Assembly: GCF_900573885.1 (NCBI RefSeq)
Contig: NZ_UPSE01000073.1
Coordinates: 1 to 64,000, forward strand
Length of the DNA: 64,000 nucleotides
From: Pseudomonas viridiflava
GTDB taxonomy: Bacteria; Pseudomonadota; Gammaproteobacteria; Pseudomonadales; Pseudomonadaceae
Reading direction: 5' to 3'
In this document: piece after piece, positions 1 to 9,152 of the stretch
How the letters are laid out: every line of letters begins with the position of its first letter
Position numbering within the stretch: position 1 is the stretch's first letter
Made by a program: the position numbers and the translations under genes
The notes under the pieces: generated by a model
Seen by the model: only the letters and a program-made list of their open reading frames with translations
What the model was told of the DNA's origin: nothing
The model's database searches: none

Positions 1-78
1 CCGAACTCAGTAGTGAAACGACGCATCGCCGATGGTAGTGTGGGGTCTCCCCATGTGAGAGTAGGTCATCGTCAAGCT
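1..78 (+). rRNA. rrf: 5S ribosomal RNA, 3' part
   Basis: The first 78 bases match the 3' two thirds of a Pseudomonas 5S rRNA: they include the conserved stretch ending in GTAGGTCATCGTCAAGC. The 5' part lies outside the window, so the window starts at the end of an rRNA operon. A strong terminator follows directly. Confidence 0.93.
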
Positions 79-86
79 TAAATTCC

Positions 87-126
87 AAACCCCCTACTCG
101 TGAAAACGGGTAGGGGGTTTGTTTTT
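87..126 (+). terminator. Rho-independent terminator of the rRNA operon
   Basis: An 11-bp perfect stem (AAACCCCCTAC / GTAGGGGGTTT) around a short loop is followed by a T-rich tail. It lies directly after the 5S rRNA. Confidence 0.9.
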
Positions 127-362
127 GTGCGCAGAAAAGTTAGGCGACGCTTCCATGGGCGACGTTTTCAATTGAGGAGGCAGCAGTGCTAATACAGTTG
201 CTGCTAGGGCGGAGCAGAGTGAGAACTCAGTAGTTCTTTCAACTTCTCTGTCCAAAGACACAACGCAAAAGTCGCCGCGTGTGGGCTATTACGTCTACGA
301 TTGGCAGCAGCCAGTTACAGCCCTTAACCCAGTCATTCGGCACCAGTCAGTAGAGTTCATTC
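127..362. other. intergenic, no gene seen
   Basis: The stretch lies between the rRNA terminator and the LetA-like gene. I see no convincing reading frame, RNA or repeat. It should contain the promoter of the LetAB-type operon, but no clear -35/-10 pair stands out. Confidence 0.5.
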
Positions 363-1022
363 ATGCCTGATGTTGCAGATGCTCGCGAGTTGTCCGAGAT
401 GCCATTGGAGGCGTTAACCGCCTGCCATGAATGCGATTTGCTGATGCTCAAACCTCAGCTGAATATCGGGGATAGCGCGCATTGTCCTCGCTGTGGTTTT
501 GAGCTGTATATGAGCCGCCCGAAAGTGGTGAAGCGCAGCCTGGCGTTGGTGATCGCGGCGTTGCTGCTGTATTTCCCGGCGAATTTCCTGCCAATCATGG
601 AACTCAGCTTGCTCGGCCAACGCAGCGTCGACACGGTCTGGAGTGGCGTTCTCGCCCTCTACAACTCGGGCATGCAGGGTGTCGCCGTGGTGGTGTTTCT
701 ATGCAGCATGGCCGTTCCGCTGCTAAAGCTGCTCTGCCAGTTTCTGGTCCTGCTTTCCATTCAGCTCAAGTTCGGTCGAAGTTATGGCCTGCTGCTGTAC
801 CGCATTTATCACCATATGCGCGAATGGGGAATGCTCGAGGTGTACCTCATGGGTACGCTGGTTTCCATCGTCAAACTGATCGGCATGGCTGACGTCACGC
901 TTGGCTTTGGCCTTGGGTGTTTCGTAGCGCTCTTGCTTATTCAGGTCTGGCTCGAAGTGACCATGACGCCCCACCAGATCTGGGAAGCGCTGTCTGGGGA
1001 GAGTGACCATGCGAGCCATTGA
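363..1022 (+). CDS. PqiA/LetA-type inner membrane protein, first copy
   Basis: This 219-residue protein is a single PqiA domain. A short soluble N-terminus carries two CxxC pairs (CHEC near residue 21 and CPRC near residue 42), a rubredoxin-like zinc ribbon. About four membrane helices follow (starting near residues 61, 111, 157 and 183), with the NFLPIMEL motif typical of the family. PqiA/LetA proteins sit in the inner membrane and feed lipids to MCE-domain tunnels that span the periplasm. The gene overlaps the next one by 14 bp if that starts at 1009, so the two are probably translationally coupled. E. coli LetA (YebS) has both such domains in one chain; here they are two genes. The ATG at 363 has a weak ribosome site, so a start a few codons later is possible. 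Confidence 0.88.
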   Translation: MPDVADARELSEMPLEALTACHECDLLMLKPQLNIGDSAHCPRCGFELYMSRPKVVKRSLALVIAALLLYFPANFLPIMELSLLGQRSVDTVWSGVLALYNSGMQGVAVVVFLCSMAVPLLKLLCQFLVLLSIQLKFGRSYGLLLYRIYHHMREWGMLEVYLMGTLVSIVKLIGMADVTLGFGLGCFVALLLIQVWLEVTMTPHQIWEALSGESDHASH

Positions 1023-1635
1023 TGCCGGGATTCTGGTGTGCCACGAATGCCACCAGCTCAACCGCGAAGACCCCGACACCCACGCCCAGTTCTGCACGCG
1101 CTGCGGTGCCAAAGTGCACGCGCGCAACCCAAACAGCCTGGTGCGTACCTGGGCCTTGCTGCTGACCTCGGCAGTCTTGTACATCCCGGCCAATCTGCTG
1201 CCGATCATGACGGTCAATACGCTCGGCCAAGGCGAGCCCGACACCATCATGTCCGGCGTAATTGCCTTGGTTCAATACGGCATGATCCCTATCGCCGCTG
1301 TGGTGTTTATCGCCAGCATTCTGGTGCCGACCTTCAAATTGATCGGCATCGGCCTGCTGCTGTATTCGGTGCAGCGCCGCCTGCCCATGTCGCCGCGCCA
1401 GCGCATCGTGATGTACCGCTTTATTGAATGGATAGGGCGCTGGTCGATGCTCGACGTCTTCGTCATCGCCATCCTGGTGGCCCTGGTCAATTTCGGCAGT
1501 CTGGCCAATATCGAGCCGGGCTATGGCGCCGCCGCTTTTGCCTGCGTGGTGATTCTGACCATGCTCGCTGCACTTACCTTTGACCCTCGCTTGCTCTGGG
1601 ACAACTCGGAAAAGGATGACAACGACGATGAATGA
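1009..1635 (+). CDS. PqiA/LetA-type inner membrane protein, second copy
   Basis: This 208-residue protein is a second single PqiA domain with its own CxxC pairs (CHEC near residue 11, CTRC near residue 30), the ANLLPIM motif and about four membrane helices. I prefer the ATG at 1009 over the in-frame GTG at 1003 because GGGGAG lies seven bases upstream. It overlaps the preceding gene by 14 bp and the following MCE gene by 8 bp, so the three genes form one tight operon. Together the two copies probably equal the two halves of E. coli LetA, and they may pair as a heterodimer that docks on the MCE protein. That pairing is inferred, not seen. Confidence 0.88.
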   Translation: MRAIDAGILVCHECHQLNREDPDTHAQFCTRCGAKVHARNPNSLVRTWALLLTSAVLYIPANLLPIMTVNTLGQGEPDTIMSGVIALVQYGMIPIAAVVFIASILVPTFKLIGIGLLLYSVQRRLPMSPRQRIVMYRFIEWIGRWSMLDVFVIAILVALVNFGSLANIEPGYGAAAFACVVILTMLAALTFDPRLLWDNSEKDDNDDE

Positions 1636-3928
1636 TCTGCCCAAAGCCAAGATTCGCCCGGCGTCCAATTGGTCTGCCATCTGGGTTTTGCCTCTTATCG
1701 CGTTGCTCATCGGCGGTTGGTTGGCGTGGAAGGCCTATGACGAAGCCGGAATCGACATCCAGATCATTTTTGCCTCAGGCGATGGCATCCAGGCGGGCAA
1801 GACCGAGGTCATCTACAAAGGCATGCCGGTGGGTAAGGTGAAATCGCTGACCCTGGATGACACCGGCGCTCGGCGCGGTGTTATAGCCACGGTCGAAATG
1901 AACAAGGAGGTCGAACAATACCTGCGCGCCAAAACGCGCTTCTGGCTGGTTAAACCGAGCGTCAGCCTGGCCGGCGTTACCGGTCTGGAAACGCTGGTGT
2001 CGGGTAATTACATCACCGCTGCGCCCGGCGATGGCGAGCCGGAGCGCAAGTTCACCGCGCTCAACGAAGTGCCGCCGATTGCCGACTCGGTGCCTGGTCT
2101 TCACCTGACCCTCAAAGCCGAGCGCCTCGGTTCGCTCAACCGCGACAGCCCGGTGTTCTACAAGCAGATTCAGGTTGGCGTAGTGAAGAGTTATAGCCTC
2201 GCTGCGGACCAGACCACCGTTGAAGTGAAAGTATTTATCCAGCCGCAGTACGCGCCGTTGGTCCGCAAACACACGCGTTTCTGGAACGCCAGCGGCGTGA
2301 CCGTGAATGCGGATCTGGGCGGCTTCAAACTGCGCACCGAATCGCTCGCCAGCATCGTCGCGGGTGGCATCGCGTTCGCCACACCGGAACACCGCAAAGA
2401 CAGCCCACCCACTGACCCAAGTCTGCCGTTTCGCCTGTACGAAGATTTCGATGCTGCCCAGGTGGGCATCAAGGTCAACGTGAAGCTCAGCGATTTCGAA
2501 GGGCTGCAAGCCGGCCGCACACCGGTTATGTACAAGGGCATTCAGGTCGGTACGTTGAAAGCCCTGAAGATGAACGAGGACCTCGCTACTGCTTCTGCCG
2601 AGCTTGCTCTCGATCCGCGCAGTGAGGACTACCTGGTCGAAGGCACCGAGTTCTGGGTGGTCAAACCGGTTATCTCCCTGGCCGGCATCACCGGCATCGA
2701 AGCCTTGGTCAAAGGCAACTACATCGCCGTGCGGCCGGGTGAAAAAGGCAATGCGCCGGCTCGCGAATTCGTTGCCCGCGCCAAAGCGCCGCCGCTCGAC
2801 CTCAGCGCCCCCGGCCTGCATCTGGTCCTGTACAGCGACATGCTCGGCTCGCTCGAAGTCGGCAGTCCGGTGCTCTACAAGCAAATCAGGGTGGGCAGCG
2901 TGCAAAGCTACCAGTTGGCCCGCGACCGTAAACGCGTGGCCATTGGTGTGCACATCGAGCCTGAGTACTCCAACCTGGTGAACAACTCGACACGGTTCTG
3001 GAACGCCAGCGGCATCACCCTGAGCGGCGGTCTGTCTGGTGTTACGGTGAAAAGCGAATCGCTGCAGACCCTGCTGGCCGGCGGCATCAGCTTCGAAACG
3101 CCGGACCCGAAAGCCGCGCCGACCAAACGGGTGCAGCGCTTCACCCTGCATCCAGATCGCGAGAACGCTTTGCAGAAGGGCACGGTCATCACTATCCGCG
3201 TCGACTCCGGCGATGGCCTGAAACCCGGTACGCCGATTCGCTACAAAGGCATCGATCTCGGCAAAGTCGAAACCGTGGCGTTGACGGACGACTTGCAAGC
3301 CGTTCAGCTGACGGCACGCATTACCGAAAGCGCCGACAAGATCGCCCGCGTCGGCTCCCAGTTCTGGGTAGTCAAACCCGAGCTCGGCCTGATCCGCACC
3401 GCCAACCTCGACACCCTGGTCAGCGGCCAGTATCTGCAAGTGCAGCCGTCCGCCAAGGCCACCGCACCACAAACCAACTTCGTCGCTCTGAGCGAGCCGC
3501 CGTTGCTGGCGACGCAGGAAAGCGGTCTGAAACTGACGCTCAGCGCGCCGCGTCGTGGCTCGATCAAAGCCGATGTGCCGGTTACTTACCGTGAAGTTCA
3601 GGTCGGCAAAGTTACCGGCATTGAGCTAGGCGCTACGGGTGACCGCGTGCTGATTCGTGTACTAATTGAACCGCGTTATGCCGCGCTGGTTCGCGGTGGT
3701 AGTCGCTTCTGGAGCGTCAGCGGGTTCTCGGTGGACTGGGGCTTGTTCAAAGGCGCCAAGGTGCGCACGGAGTCGGTGGAATCGCTGCTGCAAGGCGGCA
3801 TCGCGTTTGCCACGCCGGAAGGCGATCAGATGGGCGCGCCGGCGAAGGCGGAGCAGACGTTTGTGCTCAATGAAGAAGCGAATGACGAGTGGCTAAAATG
3901 GGCCCCCAAAATTTCTTTGGGTAAGTGA
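1628..3928 (+). CDS. LetB/PqiB-like MCE protein with six MCE domains
   Basis: This 766-residue protein has one N-terminal membrane helix (about residues 15-33, WSAIWVLPLIALLIGGWLAW) and then six MCE/MlaD repeats. Alternating repeats are recognised by phrases such as YKGMPVGKV, YKQIQVGVV, YKGIQVGTL, YKQIRVGSV, YKGIDLGKV and YREVQVGKV. E. coli PqiB has three MCE domains and LetB (YebT) has seven, so the protein is closer to LetB but one domain shorter. Such proteins stack into a hexameric periplasmic tunnel that moves lipids between inner and outer membrane. The start at 1628 has AAGGAT upstream and overlaps the previous gene by 8 bp. No PqiC-type lipoprotein gene follows, which also fits LetB better than PqiB. 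Confidence 0.9.
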   Translation: MNDLPKAKIRPASNWSAIWVLPLIALLIGGWLAWKAYDEAGIDIQIIFASGDGIQAGKTEVIYKGMPVGKVKSLTLDDTGARRGVIATVEMNKEVEQYLRAKTRFWLVKPSVSLAGVTGLETLVSGNYITAAPGDGEPERKFTALNEVPPIADSVPGLHLTLKAERLGSLNRDSPVFYKQIQVGVVKSYSLAADQTTVEVKVFIQPQYAPLVRKHTRFWNASGVTVNADLGGFKLRTESLASIVAGGIAFATPEHRKDSPPTDPSLPFRLYEDFDAAQVGIKVNVKLSDFEGLQAGRTPVMYKGIQVGTLKALKMNEDLATASAELALDPRSEDYLVEGTEFWVVKPVISLAGITGIEALVKGNYIAVRPGEKGNAPAREFVARAKAPPLDLSAPGLHLVLYSDMLGSLEVGSPVLYKQIRVGSVQSYQLARDRKRVAIGVHIEPEYSNLVNNSTRFWNASGITLSGGLSGVTVKSESLQTLLAGGISFETPDPKAAPTKRVQRFTLHPDRENALQKGTVITIRVDSGDGLKPGTPIRYKGIDLGKVETVALTDDLQAVQLTARITESADKIARVGSQFWVVKPELGLIRTANLDTLVSGQYLQVQPSAKATAPQTNFVALSEPPLLATQESGLKLTLSAPRRGSIKADVPVTYREVQVGKVTGIELGATGDRVLIRVLIEPRYAALVRGGSRFWSVSGFSVDWGLFKGAKVRTESVESLLQGGIAFATPEGDQMGAPAKAEQTFVLNEEANDEWLKWAPKISLGK

Positions 3929-4070
3929 GCGATCGGCTGCGCGTCGGCACTACTGCGTTGAAAACGGTTTTTGAATGCTCATGGGCTACAGCCCACTGCG
4001 CTTCAAAAGCCGTTTTCGCCTTGTACTGCTCTAGCTCGCTCGATCTGGATTTGTGTTGGGTTTGAAATTG

Positions 4071-4100
4071 GAAAGGGCCGCTTAGCGGCCCTTTTTTGGA
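4071..4100 (+). terminator. terminator after the LetB-like gene
   Basis: A GC-rich hairpin (AAAGGGCCGC / GCGGCCCTTT) is followed by a run of Ts. It ends the LetAB-type operon about 140 bp after its stop codon. Confidence 0.85.
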
Positions 4101-4120
4101 TCAAAAACAAACATCATTCT

Positions 4121-4148
4121 GTAGGAGCGGCTTTAGCCGCGATTGGCC
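4121..4148. repeat. single REP palindrome
   Basis: One copy of the Pseudomonas REP core (GTAGGAGCGGCTTTAGCCGCG) lies between the convergent LetB-like and mksB genes. Confidence 0.8.
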
Positions 4149-4173
4149 CTCAACCCAACCACACTTCCCGCTA

Positions 4174-6996
4174 TCACGCCGGCTCAACCACAGGCTCTAC
4201 CTTCACCACCGGCTCGTGCCGGCGGATGTATTTCCAGTCGGCTTCATCAATGTAGATCCCGTTCGGCCCGCTGCCGCCTTCCAGGTCGATGGCTACGTGT
4301 GCACACACTTGCGGTTTTACGCTGGCCAGAATGGGCACGAAGCCCAGTTGCAGGCTGGTTTCGATCAGGGCTTGCTGGTTACGTTCGTCGATGTCGGCGG
4401 CTTCGTCGAGGTAGTACGGCAGGCGCACTTTGCCGGCTTGTTCGCGGTCCATCAGGTGCAGCAACAGGTACATGTTGGTCAGCGCTTTGATGGTCATGGT
4501 GGTGCCGTTCGAGGCGGCGCCATCGATGTCGGTGTGCACGATTGGCTGGCCGCCGACTTTGGTGATTTCGAACGCCAGCTCGAACAGGTCTTTAAGCCCA
4601 AGCTGGTTGTGGTTCGCAGCTACCAGGCGTGCCAGGTATTCCTTGGCTTCCTCGTTGCGCACGTCCTGATCGGCCGACTGGTTGAGGTCGAACACCGACA
4701 GGGTTTCGCCTTCTTCGTATTGGCCGGCGCTGTGGATGATCTGGTCGATGTGCTTGAGCGCGTCTTTGTTTGGCGCCAGCACGATGCGGAAGCTTTCGAG
4801 GTTGGACACCTGACGGCGGTTGATCTCGCGGTTGAACAGGGCCAACTGGTGTTCGAGGTTGTCGTAGTCGCTGCGGATATTGCGCAGGGTGCGGGCGATG
4901 TCGGTGACGGCCGCGCGACGGGCTTTGGCCAGGGTCAGCGCTTCATCCTGACGGTGCGCATAGGCATTGATCAGCAAATGCAGGCGACGCTCCACGTCAT
5001 CTTCGCTATCGAACTTGGCCACGCCCTTGAGGCGAATCTGCGCGTACAGCGCGTCGATCTGTCCGTCGATGCGCTGCAGGCTCTGCCACGCATCCTGATA
5101 GTCGTTAAGCAGCGGCAGCAGGTTGTCGAGCGAGTCGTCCACCGGCTCCATAAACGGCGTGCCGAAGGGCAGGTTGGCCGGCAGCAACTGACGACGACGC
5201 AGGGCGTCTTCCAGGGTGCGTTCTTTGGCTTCCAAGTCGGCCAACTGACGGCCGACCAATTGCAGCTTGGCCGACAGTTGCTGGACGCGTTCGGTAAACG
5301 CATCGCTGGCGCGCTTGAGGTCGTCCTGCGCGGCTTCGGCCTGGGCCAGTTGTTCAAGCTTGCCGGGCTCTTCCACGGCCAGGGTTTGGCTGCGGCGGAA
5401 GTCTTCCAGTGCCTTCTGCGCGTCCAGCACCTGGTTGTACAGGGTTTCGGCCTGGGCTTTGCTGGCTGCGCGGTCGGAGGCCACGCTCTGTTGCGTCTTG
5501 AGCTGTTTCAGCTCTTTTTCCAGACGCTCTTTCTGATCGCGTAACGCGGCGCGGTCGGCCAAGGCTTGCAGCGCAGGCGGTTCGATATGGCTGAGGTCGA
5601 TGCTCAAGCCGGGCACTTCAAAGCGCTCGGCTTTGAAGCCGTCGAGGATCACTTCCAGCGACTTCACCCATTGGCCGTCTTCGTCCAGGCCAATGCCCTG
5701 TTCGCCCAGCGGCAAGCTGAACAGCGCGCCGTTGAACAGGCGCATCAGGCGCTCGACGTCTTGTTGGCTGAACTCTTCACGCAAGCGCGCGTAGCTGTTG
5801 TTGTCGGCGTGTTCCAGTTGTTGGCGCACCGACTTCAAGCGTTTTTCCAGGTCGCGCAGACGCTCGTCGAGGTCTTCGCTGGAGAACTGCCGCGACTGTG
5901 CCAGCGCACCGGCCAGTTCGTCGTGGGCGTCTTTGGCGGCGAGCAGTTGCTGCTCCAGCACCTGAGCGTTTTCCACCAGGGCGAAGCGATGTTTCAGCAC
6001 GCCGAACTCGCCGAGCCAGCGCTGAATTTCGCTGATCTCACGTTCCAGGCGCATCAGCTCCTGGGTGCCGCCGCGCTGTTCGTGTTGCAAGCCGTCTTGC
6101 TCGCCACGGTAATGCTCGGCCTGAATCACCAACTCTTCGCGGCGGGCGCCGGCATAGTCTTGCCAGGTGCCCAGCAGCGAATCGAGCAACGGCGAAATGC
6201 GGTGCAGCTTGCCGCGCAGCACTTCACGTTGCGCTACGCCAGCGCTAAGCGCTTCCACCAGCGGTCCGGCCGCTACCAGCGATTGGTAGTCGGCTTCCAT
6301 GCGGCGCACGTCGCGGAAGGCTTCTTCGCACGCGGCAATGTAATCGACGCTACCCGAACGCAGGCTGTGTTCGAACGCATCGAGGAACAGTTGCTTGAGC
6401 TTGGCGGCGGTAATTTCGCGCATGTGCAGCAGGTTGATAAACAGCGCGCGGAAGGTTTTCAGGCTTTGCTCGCTGGTGGAGCGCAGCGGAATCAGGGTCA
6501 GGTCCAGCGGAATCGAGGTGTGCCCGCCTACGAGCAAGCGGCGCAGTTCTTCCGGCTTCAGTTCGTAAGCCTTGATGTTCTCGCGCTCCAGATTGGCGAA
6601 CAGCTCACGCTGGCGCAGGCAGGTGCCGTTCTTCTGGTAGTGCTCCAGGTGCAGCTCGCCGGCATAGGCGAAGAACTGGTGACCAAAGCCGCCACCCGGA
6701 CCGCGCCCGGCCACGCCGATTACGTGGGGGCCGTGGGGCAGGGCCACTTCAACGAGGATGTAACTGGTGTCGCTGGCGAAGTAGAACTTGCGCGAGGCTT
6801 CGAGGCTGTACTTGCCGAAGCTCATATCCGACATGCGCGCCAGAATCGGGAATTGCAGGGCGTTGATCGAGGCACTCTTGCCCAGGTTGTTGGCGCCGTA
6901 CACCGACAACGGTTGTTCCAGCGGGAACAGGCCCAGGCTGTAACCGGCGGTGTTTAGCAGGGCAAAGCGGCGGATACCGTAGCGTTCCTGGCTCAT
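4174..6996 (-). CDS. mksB: MksB, SMC-like ATPase of the MksBEF condensin
   Basis: This 940-residue protein has the SMC layout. An N-terminal Walker A motif (GANNLGKS, residues 34-41) is followed by long glutamine-, arginine- and glutamate-rich coiled coils with a hinge-like interruption in the middle. A C-terminal Walker B (YYLDEA, about residues 861-866) closes the ATPase head. MksB is the motor of a MukBEF-like condensin that helps compact and segregate the chromosome in Pseudomonas. It is the last gene of mksF-mksE-mksB and its ATG overlaps the mksE stop by 4 bp. No toprim nuclease gene (mksG/jetD) follows, so this is the housekeeping type rather than the Wadjet plasmid-defence type. The family assignment is strong; the role is taken from known relatives. 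Confidence 0.9.
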   Translation of the reverse strand: MSQERYGIRRFALLNTAGYSLGLFPLEQPLSVYGANNLGKSASINALQFPILARMSDMSFGKYSLEASRKFYFASDTSYILVEVALPHGPHVIGVAGRGPGGGFGHQFFAYAGELHLEHYQKNGTCLRQRELFANLERENIKAYELKPEELRRLLVGGHTSIPLDLTLIPLRSTSEQSLKTFRALFINLLHMREITAAKLKQLFLDAFEHSLRSGSVDYIAACEEAFRDVRRMEADYQSLVAAGPLVEALSAGVAQREVLRGKLHRISPLLDSLLGTWQDYAGARREELVIQAEHYRGEQDGLQHEQRGGTQELMRLEREISEIQRWLGEFGVLKHRFALVENAQVLEQQLLAAKDAHDELAGALAQSRQFSSEDLDERLRDLEKRLKSVRQQLEHADNNSYARLREEFSQQDVERLMRLFNGALFSLPLGEQGIGLDEDGQWVKSLEVILDGFKAERFEVPGLSIDLSHIEPPALQALADRAALRDQKERLEKELKQLKTQQSVASDRAASKAQAETLYNQVLDAQKALEDFRRSQTLAVEEPGKLEQLAQAEAAQDDLKRASDAFTERVQQLSAKLQLVGRQLADLEAKERTLEDALRRRQLLPANLPFGTPFMEPVDDSLDNLLPLLNDYQDAWQSLQRIDGQIDALYAQIRLKGVAKFDSEDDVERRLHLLINAYAHRQDEALTLAKARRAAVTDIARTLRNIRSDYDNLEHQLALFNREINRRQVSNLESFRIVLAPNKDALKHIDQIIHSAGQYEEGETLSVFDLNQSADQDVRNEEAKEYLARLVAANHNQLGLKDLFELAFEITKVGGQPIVHTDIDGAASNGTTMTIKALTNMYLLLHLMDREQAGKVRLPYYLDEAADIDERNQQALIETSLQLGFVPILASVKPQVCAHVAIDLEGGSGPNGIYIDEADWKYIRRHEPVVKVEPVVEPA

Positions 6997-7739
6997 GCGT
7001 CGATCTCCTGATTGGCACGCTCTTCAGCCAAGGCGCGGGCCAGGGCTTGTTCTTCGCTTTCTTCTTCAACGGTTACCGGCGCGTCGGCGATGGCCGGCAG
7101 CGGCGGAATGTCATCGTCCTGTTCGCCGTCGATCAGCAGAATGTCGTCGCCGCTGTCGTCGTCCACCAGGGCCGGAGTTGGCAGCGGTAGCACGCTGTGC
7201 AGGCTGGCGGCCAGGTCGCGGTCTTGTTGCACCGAGAGGCATACGTCGAGGAAGCGGTGCATCGGCGGCAGGAAGCGGTACACGCCGTTTTCTTCGTTGG
7301 CGAAACCCAGCTGCGTCATGCGGCGCATCACCTTTTCTTCCAGCTCTTCCTGGGTGGTGACCTCGGCCTGCACAAACAGGTCGCGGTATTTCTCCAGCAG
7401 CGGTGGCAGCTCATCGCGGCCCAGGCTGCCGCCGTCGAGGACGGCCAGCGGGTCACGGCCCTGGTCGGCCAGGTGCTCCACCAGAATGAAGGTGAACAGC
7501 GCCAGGCGCTGAGCGGTTTTGTTTACTTGCGCGCCCATTTGCTCGGGCACGAAATAGTAGAAACCACGGGTGTCGCACACCAGCTCGAACCCCAGCGCGC
7601 GGAACAACGCGCGGTAGGCGTCCTGCTGGTTGGAGAGTTGGCTGTACAGCTCGGCGTCGCGGTGGCTGACGTGATAACCCTTGAACAGCTCGCGGAAAAT
7701 CGGCGCCAGATGGCTGAGTTCGGACAGGTCGATATTCAT
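6993..7739 (-). CDS. mksE: MksE, condensin accessory subunit
   Basis: This protein of about 248 residues has the size and position of MksE, the winged-helix partner that bridges kleisin and SMC in MksBEF. The C-terminal quarter is strongly acidic. I chose the ATG at 7739; an in-frame TTG at 7745 would add two residues. Its stop overlaps the start of mksB, and mksF lies 33 bp upstream, so the three are one operon. Confidence 0.87.
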   Translation of the reverse strand: MNIDLSELSHLAPIFRELFKGYHVSHRDAELYSQLSNQQDAYRALFRALGFELVCDTRGFYYFVPEQMGAQVNKTAQRLALFTFILVEHLADQGRDPLAVLDGGSLGRDELPPLLEKYRDLFVQAEVTTQEELEEKVMRRMTQLGFANEENGVYRFLPPMHRFLDVCLSVQQDRDLAASLHSVLPLPTPALVDDDSGDDILLIDGEQDDDIPPLPAIADAPVTVEEESEEQALARALAEERANQEIDA

Positions 7740-7772
7740 GCGCAAAATTCTTCAAAAAGAGTGGCGACGGGC

Positions 7773-9014
7773 TCAAGCATGGTTGCTGGCCACCAACGCA
7801 AAGGAGCACAGGCTGACCTGGTGCTCGGCGGTGTAATAGTCGCGGCGCTCCAGGCGCTCACGCTGGAAACGGCCGTCGCGCGACAGGCGCGAAAACCAGT
7901 ACAGCAATTCATCGGTGGCGCCTTCGGGCTCCTGCTCCAGCAGCCACACCATCAGGTCGGGCAGCGGCAACGCGCTCTGGCAGCGCTCCAGCATTTCCCG
8001 CGCGGTGCGAGGCGCTTTTGGCGCTTCGCCTTTGCGCGCGCCGCTGGCCTTGGGGAACTGCGTGGGTTTGGGCTCGAACCGGGCCAGGGCGTAAACGTAC
8101 GACTCCACCTGACTGGTGCTGCCAAGAAAGGTGCTCTGCGGGCGAGTGAACAGCGGCAGCGCCGCCTGCGGCACGGCGTCCAGCCCCTTACGGCGGATGG
8201 CCGACAACGCCAGCGCGGCGCCACGGGTTACGGCGTTGTGCCGGCGCGCTTCTTCGCGCAGTGGCAGCAGCAGTTCGCGGGCGCGGCGCAGCGTCAGCTG
8301 GGCGGTGGTTTGCATTTCCAGAATGCGCGCGTGGGTGCGCAGCAGCAGGTCGTCGTCCACCAGTTGGCCAAGGCGATGCTGCTCGCTCAGCAGCCGCAAC
8401 AACACTTGCTCAACGCGGCGCACGCCTTGCTCGAATGCGCCGTCGGCGTTTACCAGCTGAATCATCGGCTCGACGTATTCGTCCCAGGTCGCCAACACTT
8501 CGGCATAGCGCTGTCGCAGCGGAATCTGCCGGTCGCTGGTCTTGGCGCGGTCGGCCACGCCCACCAGTGCCTGCTCGTCGTTAGCGAGTTTTTTCAGCAC
8601 GTCGCGTACACGCATGTCGAGCAGGCGCAGCTGGCGGGCCAGGTCGTTGGCGTCGCGAATCTCGAAGGCGTCCTGAATGTAGCCGGCCAGGCGTTCGAGG
8701 TGGCGCAGGTACGCTTCAATTTCCAGGCACAGGCCCAGGCGGTGTTCGCGGCGCAGGTAAGCGAGGAAGTCGTGAATTTGCGCGTTGAGCTCGAAGCGGT
8801 TCGGGCTCTTGGCCACCGGCACCAGAATGTCCAGGCGGATCCAGGTGTCCAGCAGGCCGGTGATGTCGGCGGGTGTGCTTTGCACCAGTTGCACCGCCAG
8901 TTGGGCGCGCAATTCGATCAGGCTCATGGTGCCTTGGTCGAACCGCTCGCAGAGGGGCTCGAGTAACGTCCAGTGTTCAGCGAGGGCGCGCAGTACGCGC
9001 TTGGGCTCGATCAT
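7773..9014 (-). CDS. mksF: MksF, kleisin subunit of the MksBEF condensin
   Basis: This 413-residue protein opens the mksF-mksE-mksB operon. It is helical and rich in Leu, Arg and Glu, and starts with LRALAEHWTLLEPL. Kleisins bridge the two heads of the SMC dimer. The length, position and order match the Pseudomonas Mks locus. I recognise it mainly by context and overall resemblance, since kleisins lack a catalytic motif. The promoter should lie in the 260-bp gap shared with the divergent pcaI gene. Confidence 0.85.
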   Translation of the reverse strand: MIEPKRVLRALAEHWTLLEPLCERFDQGTMSLIELRAQLAVQLVQSTPADITGLLDTWIRLDILVPVAKSPNRFELNAQIHDFLAYLRREHRLGLCLEIEAYLRHLERLAGYIQDAFEIRDANDLARQLRLLDMRVRDVLKKLANDEQALVGVADRAKTSDRQIPLRQRYAEVLATWDEYVEPMIQLVNADGAFEQGVRRVEQVLLRLLSEQHRLGQLVDDDLLLRTHARILEMQTTAQLTLRRARELLLPLREEARRHNAVTRGAALALSAIRRKGLDAVPQAALPLFTRPQSTFLGSTSQVESYVYALARFEPKPTQFPKASGARKGEAPKAPRTAREMLERCQSALPLPDLMVWLLEQEPEGATDELLYWFSRLSRDGRFQRERLERRDYYTAEHQVSLCSFALVASNHA

Positions 9015-9152
9015 GTGGGCTCAGTCAATCAGGTTGAGGCAGTCAGGCGCCGGGCAAAGGTCGCGATTGTACTGCATGCGCAGCGGTGCGTTTCATTCTC
9101 GGCTGATCAAAGGCAGAGCGCTTTTGCTGCGCTAAACGCGGGCGAATCCAAT

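Noticed and set aside
1628..3928. Calling the MCE protein PqiB
   Set aside because: PqiB has three MCE domains; I count six here and no PqiC gene follows, so LetB-like fits better.
4096..5544. Long plus-strand open frame of 482 codons across mksB
   Set aside because: It is the complement of mksB, with Val/Gln/Leu-rich content typical of an antisense shadow and no ribosome site or family resemblance.
5566..8966. Long plus-strand frames antisense to mksB, mksE and mksF
   Set aside because: They mirror the condensin genes, are rich in Ala, Gln and Val, and contain no recognisable domain.
4174..9014. Wadjet (JetABCD) plasmid-defence system
   Set aside because: The JetD/MksG nuclease gene is missing where it should be, so I call MksBEF only.
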